Shown here in pieces: positions 44,203 to 52,533 of a DNA stretch of 64,000 nucleotides (its first letter is position 1; the number at the start of each line of letters is the position of its first letter). Origin of the DNA: Sphingosinithalassobacter tenebrarum (lineage in GTDB: Bacteria > Pseudomonadota > Alphaproteobacteria > Sphingomonadales > Sphingomonadaceae); the NCBI RefSeq assembly GCF_011057975.1, contig NZ_CP049109.1:1395001-1459000 (forward strand). Reading direction: 5' to 3'. Under the pieces are notes generated by a model. It made no database searches. It saw nothing but the letters and a program-made list of their open reading frames with translations, and was not told the DNA's origin. A program made the translations under genes and the position numbers.

Positions 44203-44637
44203 TCACTCCGCGCCCGGTTGACCGTTCGGCCGTTGGACCGGCCGCGGATCCCGTGCAGCGGGGGCGCCGCCGCTGTTCGTCATGCTCGGGATGGCCGCGC
44301 TGTAGCGGCGCGCGGGGCCGGGGGGAAGGGCGCGAAAGGAGACAAAAGAGACACCACGTCCCGCCTCCTTTGCCCTCCGCACCCGGAACCGCGAAAACCG
44401 CGGAAACGCGTACAAAGTTCGCACCGGGTCATGACACAACGCGCGTGCGCGCGCTCGCGCGCGAGGGAAACGGGCCGGCCGGGTGGTTTCGGAGAAGCGG
44501 TTTGCGTTCGGCATTCCGGTTCGTGGCATGTTTCGCCGCTTGTAGGACAGCGATTTCGCAGCATCGGTCACAGCCCATGATCCGCTGCATGTCGCGAGCG
44601 TCGAGAGGCGGCACAGAATGGGCAGCGCTGGATGTTC
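44203..44637. other. Intergenic region upstream of trpS
   Basis: 435 nt. It holds repeat copy B and an alternating purine-pyrimidine GC tract at about 44440-44464. An open frame on the minus strand over 44203-44571 is Arg/Pro-rich and lacks any recognisable domain, so it was not called. The trpS promoter should lie near 44203-44300 but was not identified. Confidence 0.5.
44541..44557 (+). repeat. 17-bp repeat copy B (trpS upstream region)
   Basis: TGTAGGACAGCGATTTC, identical to 43154-43170. Confidence 0.75.
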
Positions 44638-46062
44638 CTATCCCCGGCCGTCGTCGGTGGTCAGGACATCGGCATTGGCCCATTCGCGTTCGGCTTCCAG
44701 ATGCTCGTCGCGGAAGATCTCCTGGTCGCGCGTCATCTTGCCACCCCCGAAGCGGTCGACCACGATGCACGCCGCCAGGTCGCCGGTGACGTTCATCACG
44801 CAACGCACGCGTTCGAGCACCTGATCGAGCCCGATGATCAGTGTCAGCCCCGCCAGCGGAATCCCCGCCGAGGCAAGCACGCCCGACAGCACCATGATTC
44901 CCACGCCCGGCGCCGCCGGCGCGCCTATCGAGGCGCCGAGCGAAGTCATCATCACCGCGAGTATCTGGGCCGGGCCGAGATCGATCGCGAAAAGCTGCGC
45001 CATGAAGATGGTGGCGATGCCGTGATAGCAGGCGGTCCCACCCATGTTCATCGTCGCGCCGATCGGAATTACGATCTGCGCGGTGGAGGGGCGAACCTTC
45101 AGCTTCTCCTCGGCGACGCGCACCGATACCGGCATGGTCGCCGCCGAGCTGTCGGTCGAAAAGGCCAGCAACTGCGCGTCGCGGATGTTGCGCAGGAACC
45201 GGAACGGCTTGCGCCGCCCGAGCACCGCGACGATCACGAGATAGACGGCGAGCAGCAGGAGCAGCGCCAGGATCACGCTGCCCGCATAGACGCCGACGCC
45301 GACCAGCACGCCGGGCCCGGTCTGCATCATCGCGCGCGCCAGCAGCCCGAAAACGGCGAGCGGCGCGACTGTCATCACCAAAGTCACGATGTGCATCGAA
45401 ACCTGCTGGATCGATCCCATCAGGTCGAGCAGCGGCTTTGCGCTGTTGGGCGCCATTGAAACCAGCGCGATGCCCAGGATCACGCCGAGGATCACCACTT
45501 GCAGCAAATCGCCCTCGACGACGGCGCTCAGCGGGTTTTGCGGCAGCAGCGCGACGATCGACTGGGGAAGCGCGGCGAGAGTCGGCGGGCCGGTATCGGC
45601 GGCTTCGACCGGCGGCGGCGCGCCTTGCGACAGCGCCTGGCCGACCGCCGGATCGACATAGATGCCGGGCTGAAACAGATAGCCGATGAACAGCCCGATC
45701 GCGATCGCGAGCAAAGTCGTCGCGACGAAATAAATGGCCAGGCCAATGCCGGTGCTGCGCAGCTGTTGCGCATCGCCGCTCGCCGCGATGCCGCGCACGA
45801 CCGAGGCGATGACGAGCGGGACGATCACCATCTTGATCAGGACGAGGAACAGCTCGCCGGGAAGCGAAATCCAGTTCGCGATGACTTCACCGGTGTCGGC
45901 CGACACCCAGCCGGACGAGGGAGAAAGCATCAGCCCCGCGACAACGCCCAGCGCCATCCCCAGCAGAATCTGCGCCCATAGCCGCGAGCGGATCAGGAAG
46001 CGCAGCTCGTGAGTCAGCATCTTGATGCTGCGCGGATGGATGGATTCCAGCGAGTGGGCCAT
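44638..46062 (-). CDS. Dicarboxylate/amino acid:cation symporter (DAACS family)
   Basis: 474 residues from ATG 46062, which has AAGGAG 7 nt upstream. About eight membrane segments with the family motifs: SSAATMPVSV (first hairpin, serine-rich), PIGATMNMGGTACY and APAAPGVGIMVLSGVLASAGIPL, then VMNVTGDLAACIVVDRF. This fits GltP/DctA/YhjE-type transporters that bring in C4-dicarboxylates or acidic amino acids using Na+ or H+. A longer in-frame N-terminus was rejected because of the strong ribosome site. Substrate not assignable. Confidence 0.9.
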   Translation of the reverse strand: MAHSLESIHPRSIKMLTHELRFLIRSRLWAQILLGMALGVVAGLMLSPSSGWVSADTGEVIANWISLPGELFLVLIKMVIVPLVIASVVRGIAASGDAQQLRSTGIGLAIYFVATTLLAIAIGLFIGYLFQPGIYVDPAVGQALSQGAPPPVEAADTGPPTLAALPQSIVALLPQNPLSAVVEGDLLQVVILGVILGIALVSMAPNSAKPLLDLMGSIQQVSMHIVTLVMTVAPLAVFGLLARAMMQTGPGVLVGVGVYAGSVILALLLLLAVYLVIVAVLGRRKPFRFLRNIRDAQLLAFSTDSSAATMPVSVRVAEEKLKVRPSTAQIVIPIGATMNMGGTACYHGIATIFMAQLFAIDLGPAQILAVMMTSLGASIGAPAAPGVGIMVLSGVLASAGIPLAGLTLIIGLDQVLERVRCVMNVTGDLAACIVVDRFGGGKMTRDQEIFRDEHLEAEREWANADVLTTDDGRG

Positions 46063-46318
46063 ATGCGCTCTCCTTGTCTTCCCGCGTTCCGCGCTGCCCG
46101 ATCGTTCGGGCGCCGGGCAAGGGGGGATTTCCCGGAGGGGCGCGCCGCGCATGCGACCGAAGGCGACGTAAATGTCGGGGGCGCCGGCGCCGCGCACCGG
46201 GTCGATCTACGCTTCGGGAAACAGGGGTCGCGCCCCCGAAATTGCAGCGACGATTTTACTTGCTTTCGATCAAGTCGGGGATAATTAATCTCTCCACTTG
46301 TCTTGGGGGAGTCAAATA

Positions 46319-47020
46319 ATGTTCCGGTTCTTCATCGCGGCCGCTCTGGCCGCGACTCTTGGCGCGTGCTCGAATAGCTATGTCGCGACGCCATATACGG
46401 GCAGCGCACAGCCGATCACCAAGGTGGCGATATCGGATCATTCGACGCCGGAGGAAATCGCCGCGTTCGAAAGCGCGTCGGTCGGCAGCAATTTCGGCCT
46501 GATCGGAGCGCTGATCGACGCCGGCGTGCAGGACAGCCGCGAGGACGCGCTGGACGCGGCGCTGGCGACGGTCGATTTCGACGCCGAGGCGGATATGGAA
46601 ACCGCGCTGGTCTCGGCCTTCGCGGAAAAAGGTGTCTCCGCCGCAGTCGTCGAAAACGGCAACCGCGAAAAGGGCAAGTTCCTGGTCCGGGTGCCCGATC
46701 AGACGGGCGAGGCGCAGGTGTTCCTCGACATCGTGGTGACTCACTGGGGCTATGCCGCGTCGGGATCGGGCAAGAAATGGCGTCCGAGCGTCTATGCATC
46801 GGTGCGCCTGCTGTCGCTGCCCGATCACAAGACGCTGATGGAAAACAGGATCGCCTATAACGTGCTCGGCGCGCCGCGCGGCGTGGTGACGCTGGCGCCC
46901 AATCCCGAATATGCCTTCGAAAACCGCGACGAGATGAAGTCGGATCCCGAGCGGCTGGCCGAGGGGCTGCGCGATGCCATGCACAGGGTGGCGGAGACCG
47001 CCGTCGGCCTGTTGCAGTGA
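46319..47020 (+). CDS. Lipoprotein of unknown function
   Basis: 233 residues from ATG 46319 behind GGGGGA. The signal AAALAATLGACSNSY ends in a lipobox Cys. The mature part is a globular mixed sequence (DHSTPEEIAAFESASVGSNF, KWRPSVYASVRLLSLPDHKTL). I recognise no family. Its TGA is overlapped by the next gene's GTG (GTGA), so the two lipoproteins are translated together and probably act together in the envelope. Confidence 0.8.
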   Translation: MFRFFIAAALAATLGACSNSYVATPYTGSAQPITKVAISDHSTPEEIAAFESASVGSNFGLIGALIDAGVQDSREDALDAALATVDFDAEADMETALVSAFAEKGVSAAVVENGNREKGKFLVRVPDQTGEAQVFLDIVVTHWGYAASGSGKKWRPSVYASVRLLSLPDHKTLMENRIAYNVLGAPRGVVTLAPNPEYAFENRDEMKSDPERLAEGLRDAMHRVAETAVGLLQ

Positions 47021-47655
47021 GCGCGAGACGGATGTCGGCACGCGCCGTCCTCACGGGCGGCGCGGTGCTGCTCGCCGGTTGCGCGGCCAAGCCGCTGCCG
47101 CCGGTGGTCCGCTACGCGCCGACACAGGCATGTGCGCAGGTGCCCGATATCGGCGGCGCGATCCGCCTGGGACCGGGGAAGAAATCGGGCGAAACGCTGA
47201 GTACGCCGGTGACGGCCGATACGCCGTGCCTGGCGGGCGGCAGCGATTTCAGCACGCCCTATATCGTCTATGCGCTGCCGTCGGCCATCGACAATCGCGT
47301 CGTCGAAGTGGGCGGCATGCTCGAGCCGCAGCGCAGCTTTCCCGCGACGGTGGCGACGCTCGACGCCGCCGGAAAGCGCGTCCGCACCTTCGCATCGGAG
47401 CTGTATCTGATCCGCTCCGATCGCTATTCGGTTCAGTTCGCGCCGCGGGCGGACGAGCGCTATGTGCTGGTCACGGTCGATCCGGCGCTTGTCGGGATTT
47501 CCTACGACCGTGTCGAGACGGGCGTGAACACCACCTATATCGGCACCGCCTATGGCGCGATCAGCTGGCGCAGCGGCGCGGACAACATGGTTTCGCGCTC
47601 CTATTCCTATGAAGGGACGGTGCTCGCCACCGTGTTCGACAAGACCGAGAAATAA
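47017..47655 (+). CDS. Lipoprotein, faintly MalM-like
   Basis: 212 residues from GTG 47017, overlapping the upstream stop by 4 nt. The lipobox is VLLAGCAAKPL. The body contains FSTPYIVYALPSAIDNRVVEV and ERYVLVTVDPALVG, which recall the strand pattern of the MalM maltose-operon periplasmic protein, but the resemblance is weak. No maltose genes are nearby. It pairs with the 46319 lipoprotein. Confidence 0.75.
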   Translation: MSARRMSARAVLTGGAVLLAGCAAKPLPPVVRYAPTQACAQVPDIGGAIRLGPGKKSGETLSTPVTADTPCLAGGSDFSTPYIVYALPSAIDNRVVEVGGMLEPQRSFPATVATLDAAGKRVRTFASELYLIRSDRYSVQFAPRADERYVLVTVDPALVGISYDRVETGVNTTYIGTAYGAISWRSGADNMVSRSYSYEGTVLATVFDKTEK

Positions 47656-47668
47656 GGCGTGGCGGGCG

Positions 47669-49228
47669 CTATCCCCGCCGCACCATCGCCTTGAGGTCAC
47701 TGAGCAGATAGGCGCGTGTCACCAGACACGCCGCGCCGTAGATCGCGCCGCCCGCACCCACCAGCGCCAGCATGCCGCCCGCGCGGACCCAGAAGCTGCC
47801 GGTCGTGTACGGCTCGATCCACCGTTCGCCCAGCCACAGTGCGAGACCCATCAGAAGCGCCGCCAGCGCAAGGCGCGGCACGCGGCGCTTCAGGCGGGCA
47901 TCGGCTTCGAAATGGCCGCGCTTGCGCAGCGTCGCGTAGAGCAGCCCCATGTTGATGCATGCCGACAGGGCAGTGGCGAGCGGCGGCCCGACATAGCCGA
48001 TGGTGGGGATGAGGATCAGATTGCCCGCGATATTGGCGCCGACTGCGATCATCGCGAACCGCACCGGCGTTTTGGTATCCTCGCGCGCGTAAAAGCCGGG
48101 CGTCAGCACCTTGATCAGCACATAGGCGGGCAGGCCGATCGAAAAGGCGGCGAGCGTGATGGCCGTCGCGCTGGTGTCCGCCGCGTCGAACCGGCCGTGC
48201 TGGAACAGCGTGCGGATGATCGGCTCGGCCGCGATCATCAGCGCGACCATCGCGGGCAGGGTGAGGAACAGCGCCAGCTCGATCCCGCGATTCTGCATCG
48301 CCATCGCCTCGGCGTCCCTGCCTTCGCCCAGCAGCCGCGAAATCGTCGGCAGCAGGATGGTGCCCAGGCCGATGCCGATCAGCCCGAGCGGGAGCTGATT
48401 GAGTCGGTCGGCATAATAGATGTACGAAATCGCGCCCGGCGCGAGCAGGCTGCCCGCCAGCGCCGTGGAGATGAGCAGATTGATCTGCACTGCCCCCGCG
48501 CCGGCGGCGGCGGGGAGGATCAGCTTGAAGAGCTGGCGGATATCCTTGTCGATCCGCGGCGGTCGCAGCCGCAGCTTCACGCCAGCGCGCACGCAGCCGA
48601 GGATCAGGAAGGCAAGCTGCAACGCCCCGCCCGCAGTGACTGCGATCGCCTGCACTCGCGCCGTTTCATAGGCATTGTCGCCGTGAAAGAACCACAGGCC
48701 GGTGATCATCGAGATGTTTAGCAGGATCGGCGCGGCGGCGTTCACCCAGAATTTGTTGAGCGAATTGAGGATGCCGCCGAGCAGCGAGACGATGCTGATC
48801 AGCGCCAGATAGGGAATGGTGATGCGCGAGAGCGTCACCGCATAGGCGAATTGTTCGGGGCTGGGATCGTTGAATCCGCCCGAAAGCGCCCAGGTGACCG
48901 GCCAGGCGGCGGCGATCATGCCGAGCGTGAACAGGATCAGCAGCGGCAGCAGCACTGCCAGCGCGCGCTCGGCGAAATCCAGTCCGGCGGCGAGCCTGCC
49001 TTCGCTTTCCGCCACCCGGCGATTGAACATCGGGATGAAGGCTGCGCTGAACGCCCCTTCGGCGAACAGCGCGCGAAACATGTTGGGCAGGCGGAAGGCG
49101 ACGAGGAAGGCGTCCGACGCGAACCCCGCGCCGACAAAGGTCGCCTGAAGCGAATCGCGCCCGAGCGCGAGAACGCGGCTGACCAGCGTGAGGCCGCCGA
49201 CCGATCCCAGCGTCTTTGCGAGATTCAT
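47669..49228 (-). CDS. murJ: Lipid II flippase MurJ
   Basis: 519 residues with about 14 membrane segments. MviN/MurJ marks: GLTLVSRVLALGRDSLQATFVGAGFASDAFLVAFRLPNMFRALFAEGAF with several conserved Arg residues, and AFIPMFNRRVAE. It flips lipid II to the periplasm for peptidoglycan synthesis. In sphingomonads a separate Wzx is needed for capsule; this locus member is more likely the cell-wall flippase. It is followed 28 nt upstream (minus strand) by secB. Confidence 0.95.
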   Translation of the reverse strand: MNLAKTLGSVGGLTLVSRVLALGRDSLQATFVGAGFASDAFLVAFRLPNMFRALFAEGAFSAAFIPMFNRRVAESEGRLAAGLDFAERALAVLLPLLILFTLGMIAAAWPVTWALSGGFNDPSPEQFAYAVTLSRITIPYLALISIVSLLGGILNSLNKFWVNAAAPILLNISMITGLWFFHGDNAYETARVQAIAVTAGGALQLAFLILGCVRAGVKLRLRPPRIDKDIRQLFKLILPAAAGAGAVQINLLISTALAGSLLAPGAISYIYYADRLNQLPLGLIGIGLGTILLPTISRLLGEGRDAEAMAMQNRGIELALFLTLPAMVALMIAAEPIIRTLFQHGRFDAADTSATAITLAAFSIGLPAYVLIKVLTPGFYAREDTKTPVRFAMIAVGANIAGNLILIPTIGYVGPPLATALSACINMGLLYATLRKRGHFEADARLKRRVPRLALAALLMGLALWLGERWIEPYTTGSFWVRAGGMLALVGAGGAIYGAACLVTRAYLLSDLKAMVRRG

Positions 49229-49256
49229 CGGTCAGCGGCCTCGCTGTCGGATCGGA

Positions 49257-49769
49257 TCAGGCCTGGCCGCTGGGCTGGCCCGCGGCCTGTTGCTGGTCGC
49301 GTTCGGCAACGCGCTGCAGATAGAGCGCCTGGAAATCGATCGGCTCGAGCATCAGCGGCTGGAAGCCGCCGTCGCGAACGGCATCGGCCAGCACGCGGCG
49401 CGCGAAGGGGAAGAGGATGCGCGGCGCTTCACCCAGCAGGAACGGCTCCATATGCTCCTGCGGGATGTTGCGCAGGCCGAACAGCCCGGCATAGGACAGG
49501 TCGACCAGGAAGGCGGTCTGGCCTTCGACTTCGGCGCGGACTTCGATTTTGAGGACCACTTCGAAGGCGTCGTCGCCGACGCGATCGGACCCGATGTTGA
49601 ACTGGACGTCGAAACCGGGCTGGCCCTGCTTCTGGAAAATGCCCGGCGCGCCGGGATTCTCGAACGACATGTCCTTCACATATTGCGAAATCACGCTCGC
49701 GACGGGACCGGTGTCGTTGCCGTTGGGCTGGGGGGTGCCGGTCGGATCGGCACTGGCGGGCTCAGCCAT
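49257..49769 (-). CDS. secB: Protein-export chaperone SecB
   Basis: 170 residues from ATG 49769. SecB marks: QYVKDMSFENPGAPGIF, FDVQFNIGS, FEVVLKIEVRAEV, AFLVDLSYAGLFGL, LLGEAPRILFPFARRVLADAVRDGGFQPLML. Slightly longer than enterobacterial SecB because of N- and C-terminal polar tails. It keeps precursors unfolded and hands them to SecA. The Tim44-domain gene starts divergently 166 nt away. Confidence 0.96.
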   Translation of the reverse strand: MAEPASADPTGTPQPNGNDTGPVASVISQYVKDMSFENPGAPGIFQKQGQPGFDVQFNIGSDRVGDDAFEVVLKIEVRAEVEGQTAFLVDLSYAGLFGLRNIPQEHMEPFLLGEAPRILFPFARRVLADAVRDGGFQPLMLEPIDFQALYLQRVAERDQQQAAGQPSGQA

Positions 49770-49935
49770 CGAAAAATCCTTTTTGGGTTTACGGATAACC
49801 TTCGCGCGCGGGCGCGTTGGTAACAGGCCGGAGCGCGTAGCAGGCGGTTCGCGCCAGTTCAACGCTGCACTTCTGCGGCGATTTGAAACAATGGCTGCAA
49901 AGGCCTATGTATGGTCCAAAGCTTCTGGAGGCACG

Positions 49936-50589
49936 GTGAACATCTTCTATATCGTTCTGTTCGCAATGGTGGCGGCATTTCTTGCGCTGCGCCTCTATTC
50001 CGTGCTCGGCAAGCGCACCGGCCATGAACAGCAGCCGATGCCCAAGCCTGCGGAAGAGCGCGTCAGGGCGCCCACCATGCCGCGCACCATCGATGTACCC
50101 GCCGAATCGCGCGAGCCCGGCTCGCGCCATGTGGAGCCGGGCGCCGAATCGGGACTGCGCGCCGTAATCGGCGCGGATTCGAGCTTCGATGTCGCCCAGT
50201 TCATCGAAGGCGCCAAATCGGCCTATGAGATGATCCTCAAGGCCTTCTGGTCGGGCGACGAGGACACGCTGAAATGGCTGGTCGAGGATGATGTCCGGGA
50301 AGGCTTTTCCGCCGCGATCGCCGAACGCAACGAAGCCGGCCACACGCTCGACAATCGGCTGGTTGCGATCGAGACCGCCAAGATCGTCGATGCGCAGCTT
50401 GAAGGTCGCGTCGCGCGCATCACGGTGCGGTTCGACGCCGACATCGCCGCGATCACGCGCGATTCGGACGGCAATGTCGTCGCCGGCTCGATGAGCGACG
50501 CAGTCGAGACCCATGATATCTGGACCTTCGCGCGCGATCTGCGCAGCGACGATCCCAATTGGAAGCTCGCGGAAACCGACGAAGCCTGA
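49936..50589 (+). CDS. Tim44-domain membrane protein (TimA-like)
   Basis: 217 residues from GTG 49936 behind GGAGG (49927-49931). One N-terminal membrane segment (IFYIVLFAMVAAFLALRLYS), a Pro/Glu-rich linker, then a Tim44-like domain (IEGAKSAYEMILKAFWSGDEDTLKWLV, WTFARDLRSDDPNWKLAETDEA). This protein family in alphaproteobacteria is linked to inner-membrane protein translocation or insertion. It begins a forward run with mltA and an Smr gene. Confidence 0.9.
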   Translation: MNIFYIVLFAMVAAFLALRLYSVLGKRTGHEQQPMPKPAEERVRAPTMPRTIDVPAESREPGSRHVEPGAESGLRAVIGADSSFDVAQFIEGAKSAYEMILKAFWSGDEDTLKWLVEDDVREGFSAAIAERNEAGHTLDNRLVAIETAKIVDAQLEGRVARITVRFDADIAAITRDSDGNVVAGSMSDAVETHDIWTFARDLRSDDPNWKLAETDEA

Positions 50590-50617
50590 TCGACGGGCCG
50601 TAACAAAGGGGGGTGCG

Positions 50618-51874
50618 ATGCGCGCTTGGGGTGTGGCGGCACTGGCCTTGTTGCTCGGTGCCTGTTCGGGATCGCTGGTTCCGCCCGCAACCGAATATGG
50701 TTCGGCGCCCTATGGCGGTTCGCCCGGCGGCACGGTCAACGAAGTGCCGGTGCGGCAACCGACGCCGGCTACGCCGATCCCGCCCGTTCCCGCCGCGCCC
50801 GCGCCGCCAAGCGCCGATATCGCCGCCGGTTCGGGAATCGTCGGCGGCCCCGATTTCGCTACGCTGCCGATCACCGATGACGCCGCCGCCCGTGCGCTGG
50901 CGGCTTATCGCACCAGCTGCGGATCGACCGCGCGGCGCACCGACCAGTCGGGGCTCACCCGGCCGGAGGACTGGGCGGTTTCGTGTCAGGCCGCGCAGAA
51001 CTGGCCGGTCACCGACGCGCGCAATTTCTTCGCCCGCTATTTCGAAACGGTGCAGATCGCCGACGGATCGGCTTTCGCGACCGGCTATTACGAGCCCGAG
51101 ATCGCCGGATCGCGCACGCGCCGCTCGGGCTATGACGTGCCGATCTATGGCAAGCCCGCCGATCTGGTCGACGTCGATCTGGGCGATTTCGCGGAGGATC
51201 TGGAAGGCCGCAAGATCCGCGGCCGGGTGCAGGGCACCGATTTCGTCCCCTATTACGACCGCACCGAAATCGAGCAGGGCGCGCTGGCGGGGCGTGGCCT
51301 CGAAATCGCCTGGGCCCATGATCCGGTCGAGCTTTTCTTCCTGCAGGTCCAGGGGTCGGGGCGGCTGCGGCTGCCCGATGGCGGGGTGATGCGGATTGGC
51401 TATGCCGGGCAGAACGGTCGCAGCTATACCGGCATCGGCGGGCTGATGCGCGATCGCGGATTGCTCGCGCCCGGCCAGGCGAACATGCAGGGCATCATGC
51501 AATGGCTGCGCGATCACCCGGCCGAGGGCCGGGCGATCATGCGCGAGAACAAGAGCTGGGTCTTCTTCCGCGAATTGACCGGCCCGGGTCCGCTCGGCGC
51601 GATGGGCTATGCCGTCACCGGGCGGACGAGCGCGGCGGCCGATCCCAAATTCGTGCCAATGGGCGCGCCGGTCTTCCTGTCGATGGATCGTGCCGACGCG
51701 ACCGGCCTGTGGGTGATTCAGGATACCGGCGGCGCGATCAAGGGCGCCAATCGTTTCGACACCTTCTGGGGTGCGGGCGCCGAAGCGCGCGCGATCGCCG
51801 GCGGCATGTCGGCGCACGGCACGGCCTTCCTGTTGCTGCCGGTGGGTACGCTGGCGCGGCACGGCGCCCGGTGA
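50618..51874 (+). CDS. mltA: Membrane-bound lytic murein transglycosylase A
   Basis: 418 residues from ATG 50618 behind AAAGGGGGG. The lipobox is LALLLGACSGS. MltA domain: FARYFETVQIADGSAFATGYYEP, VDVDLG, VELFFLQVQGSGRLRLPDG. The C-terminal 3D domain has VPMGAPVFLSM, ATGLWVIQDTGGAIKGANRFDTFWG with the conserved aspartates. It cleaves peptidoglycan glycan strands. A longer in-frame ORF starting inside the Tim44 gene was rejected. The next gene overlaps by 4 nt. Confidence 0.95.
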   Translation: MRAWGVAALALLLGACSGSLVPPATEYGSAPYGGSPGGTVNEVPVRQPTPATPIPPVPAAPAPPSADIAAGSGIVGGPDFATLPITDDAAARALAAYRTSCGSTARRTDQSGLTRPEDWAVSCQAAQNWPVTDARNFFARYFETVQIADGSAFATGYYEPEIAGSRTRRSGYDVPIYGKPADLVDVDLGDFAEDLEGRKIRGRVQGTDFVPYYDRTEIEQGALAGRGLEIAWAHDPVELFFLQVQGSGRLRLPDGGVMRIGYAGQNGRSYTGIGGLMRDRGLLAPGQANMQGIMQWLRDHPAEGRAIMRENKSWVFFRELTGPGPLGAMGYAVTGRTSAAADPKFVPMGAPVFLSMDRADATGLWVIQDTGGAIKGANRFDTFWGAGAEARAIAGGMSAHGTAFLLLPVGTLARHGAR

Positions 51875-52455
51875 GCCGGCACGGGCGGCGACTGGCGCCC
51901 GAGGAAGCCGCGCTGTGGAATCGCGTGATTTCCACGGTGCAGCCGCTGCACACCGACCCCCGGCCCGCGGCGATGCCCGAGCCGCTTCCCGAACCGACGA
52001 CCGAGCCACCGCGCGCGCGCAGGAAGGGGCGCATCCCTGAACCGCGTCCTGCTGCGCCTCCGGTGCCGCCACGCCGCGCGATTCCGGCGCAGGCGACGCT
52101 CGACGCCGGGTGGGACCGGCGCCTGTCGCGCGGGCTTGTCGCGCCGGATTGCAGCATCGACCTGCACGGCCACACGCTGGACAGCGCCTATGGACGGCTC
52201 GACCGGGGGCTGGAATTCGCGATCGCGCGCGGCGACCGGGTGTTGTTGCTGATCACCGGAAAGCCGCCGCGCCCCGAATCCGAGCGGCCGCATGCGCGCG
52301 GCGCGATCCGCGCGGCAGTGAAGGACTGGCTCGCCGCGTCGCGCCATGCCGATCGGATCGCGGCGGTGCGCGGCGCGCATCCGCGTCATGGCGGGCAGGG
52401 CGCGCTGTACATTGTCCTGCGTCGTCATCGAACGGCCGTGCCACCAAAATCTTAA
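51871..52455 (+). CDS. Smr-domain protein
   Basis: 194 residues from GTG 51871, overlapping the mltA stop (GTGA). The N-terminal half is Pro/Arg-rich and disordered (PEPLPEPTTEPPRARRK). The C-terminal Smr domain has IDLHGHTLDSAYGRL, VLLLITGKP and HPRHGGQGALYIVLRR. Smr domains bind or nick nucleic acids; family function in this position is not established. Long in-frame extension upstream was rejected. Confidence 0.9.
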   Translation: MSRHGRRLAPEEAALWNRVISTVQPLHTDPRPAAMPEPLPEPTTEPPRARRKGRIPEPRPAAPPVPPRRAIPAQATLDAGWDRRLSRGLVAPDCSIDLHGHTLDSAYGRLDRGLEFAIARGDRVLLLITGKPPRPESERPHARGAIRAAVKDWLAASRHADRIAAVRGAHPRHGGQGALYIVLRRHRTAVPPKS

Positions 52456-52533
52456 CCCTTGTCCTGCATTAAGCGCACGAACGGGCGTCTTCGGAGCTCG
52501 TAACCGCGGCGCTTGGGGGGAATCTTCAGACAA

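Noticed and set aside
44440..44464. Alternating purine-pyrimidine GC tract
   Set aside because: Too short and common in high-GC genomes to claim a Z-DNA element.
44203..44571. Minus-strand frame of 122 codons next to trpS
   Set aside because: Arg/Pro-rich shadow-like sequence without motifs; the region also contains a repeat and an alternating GC tract.
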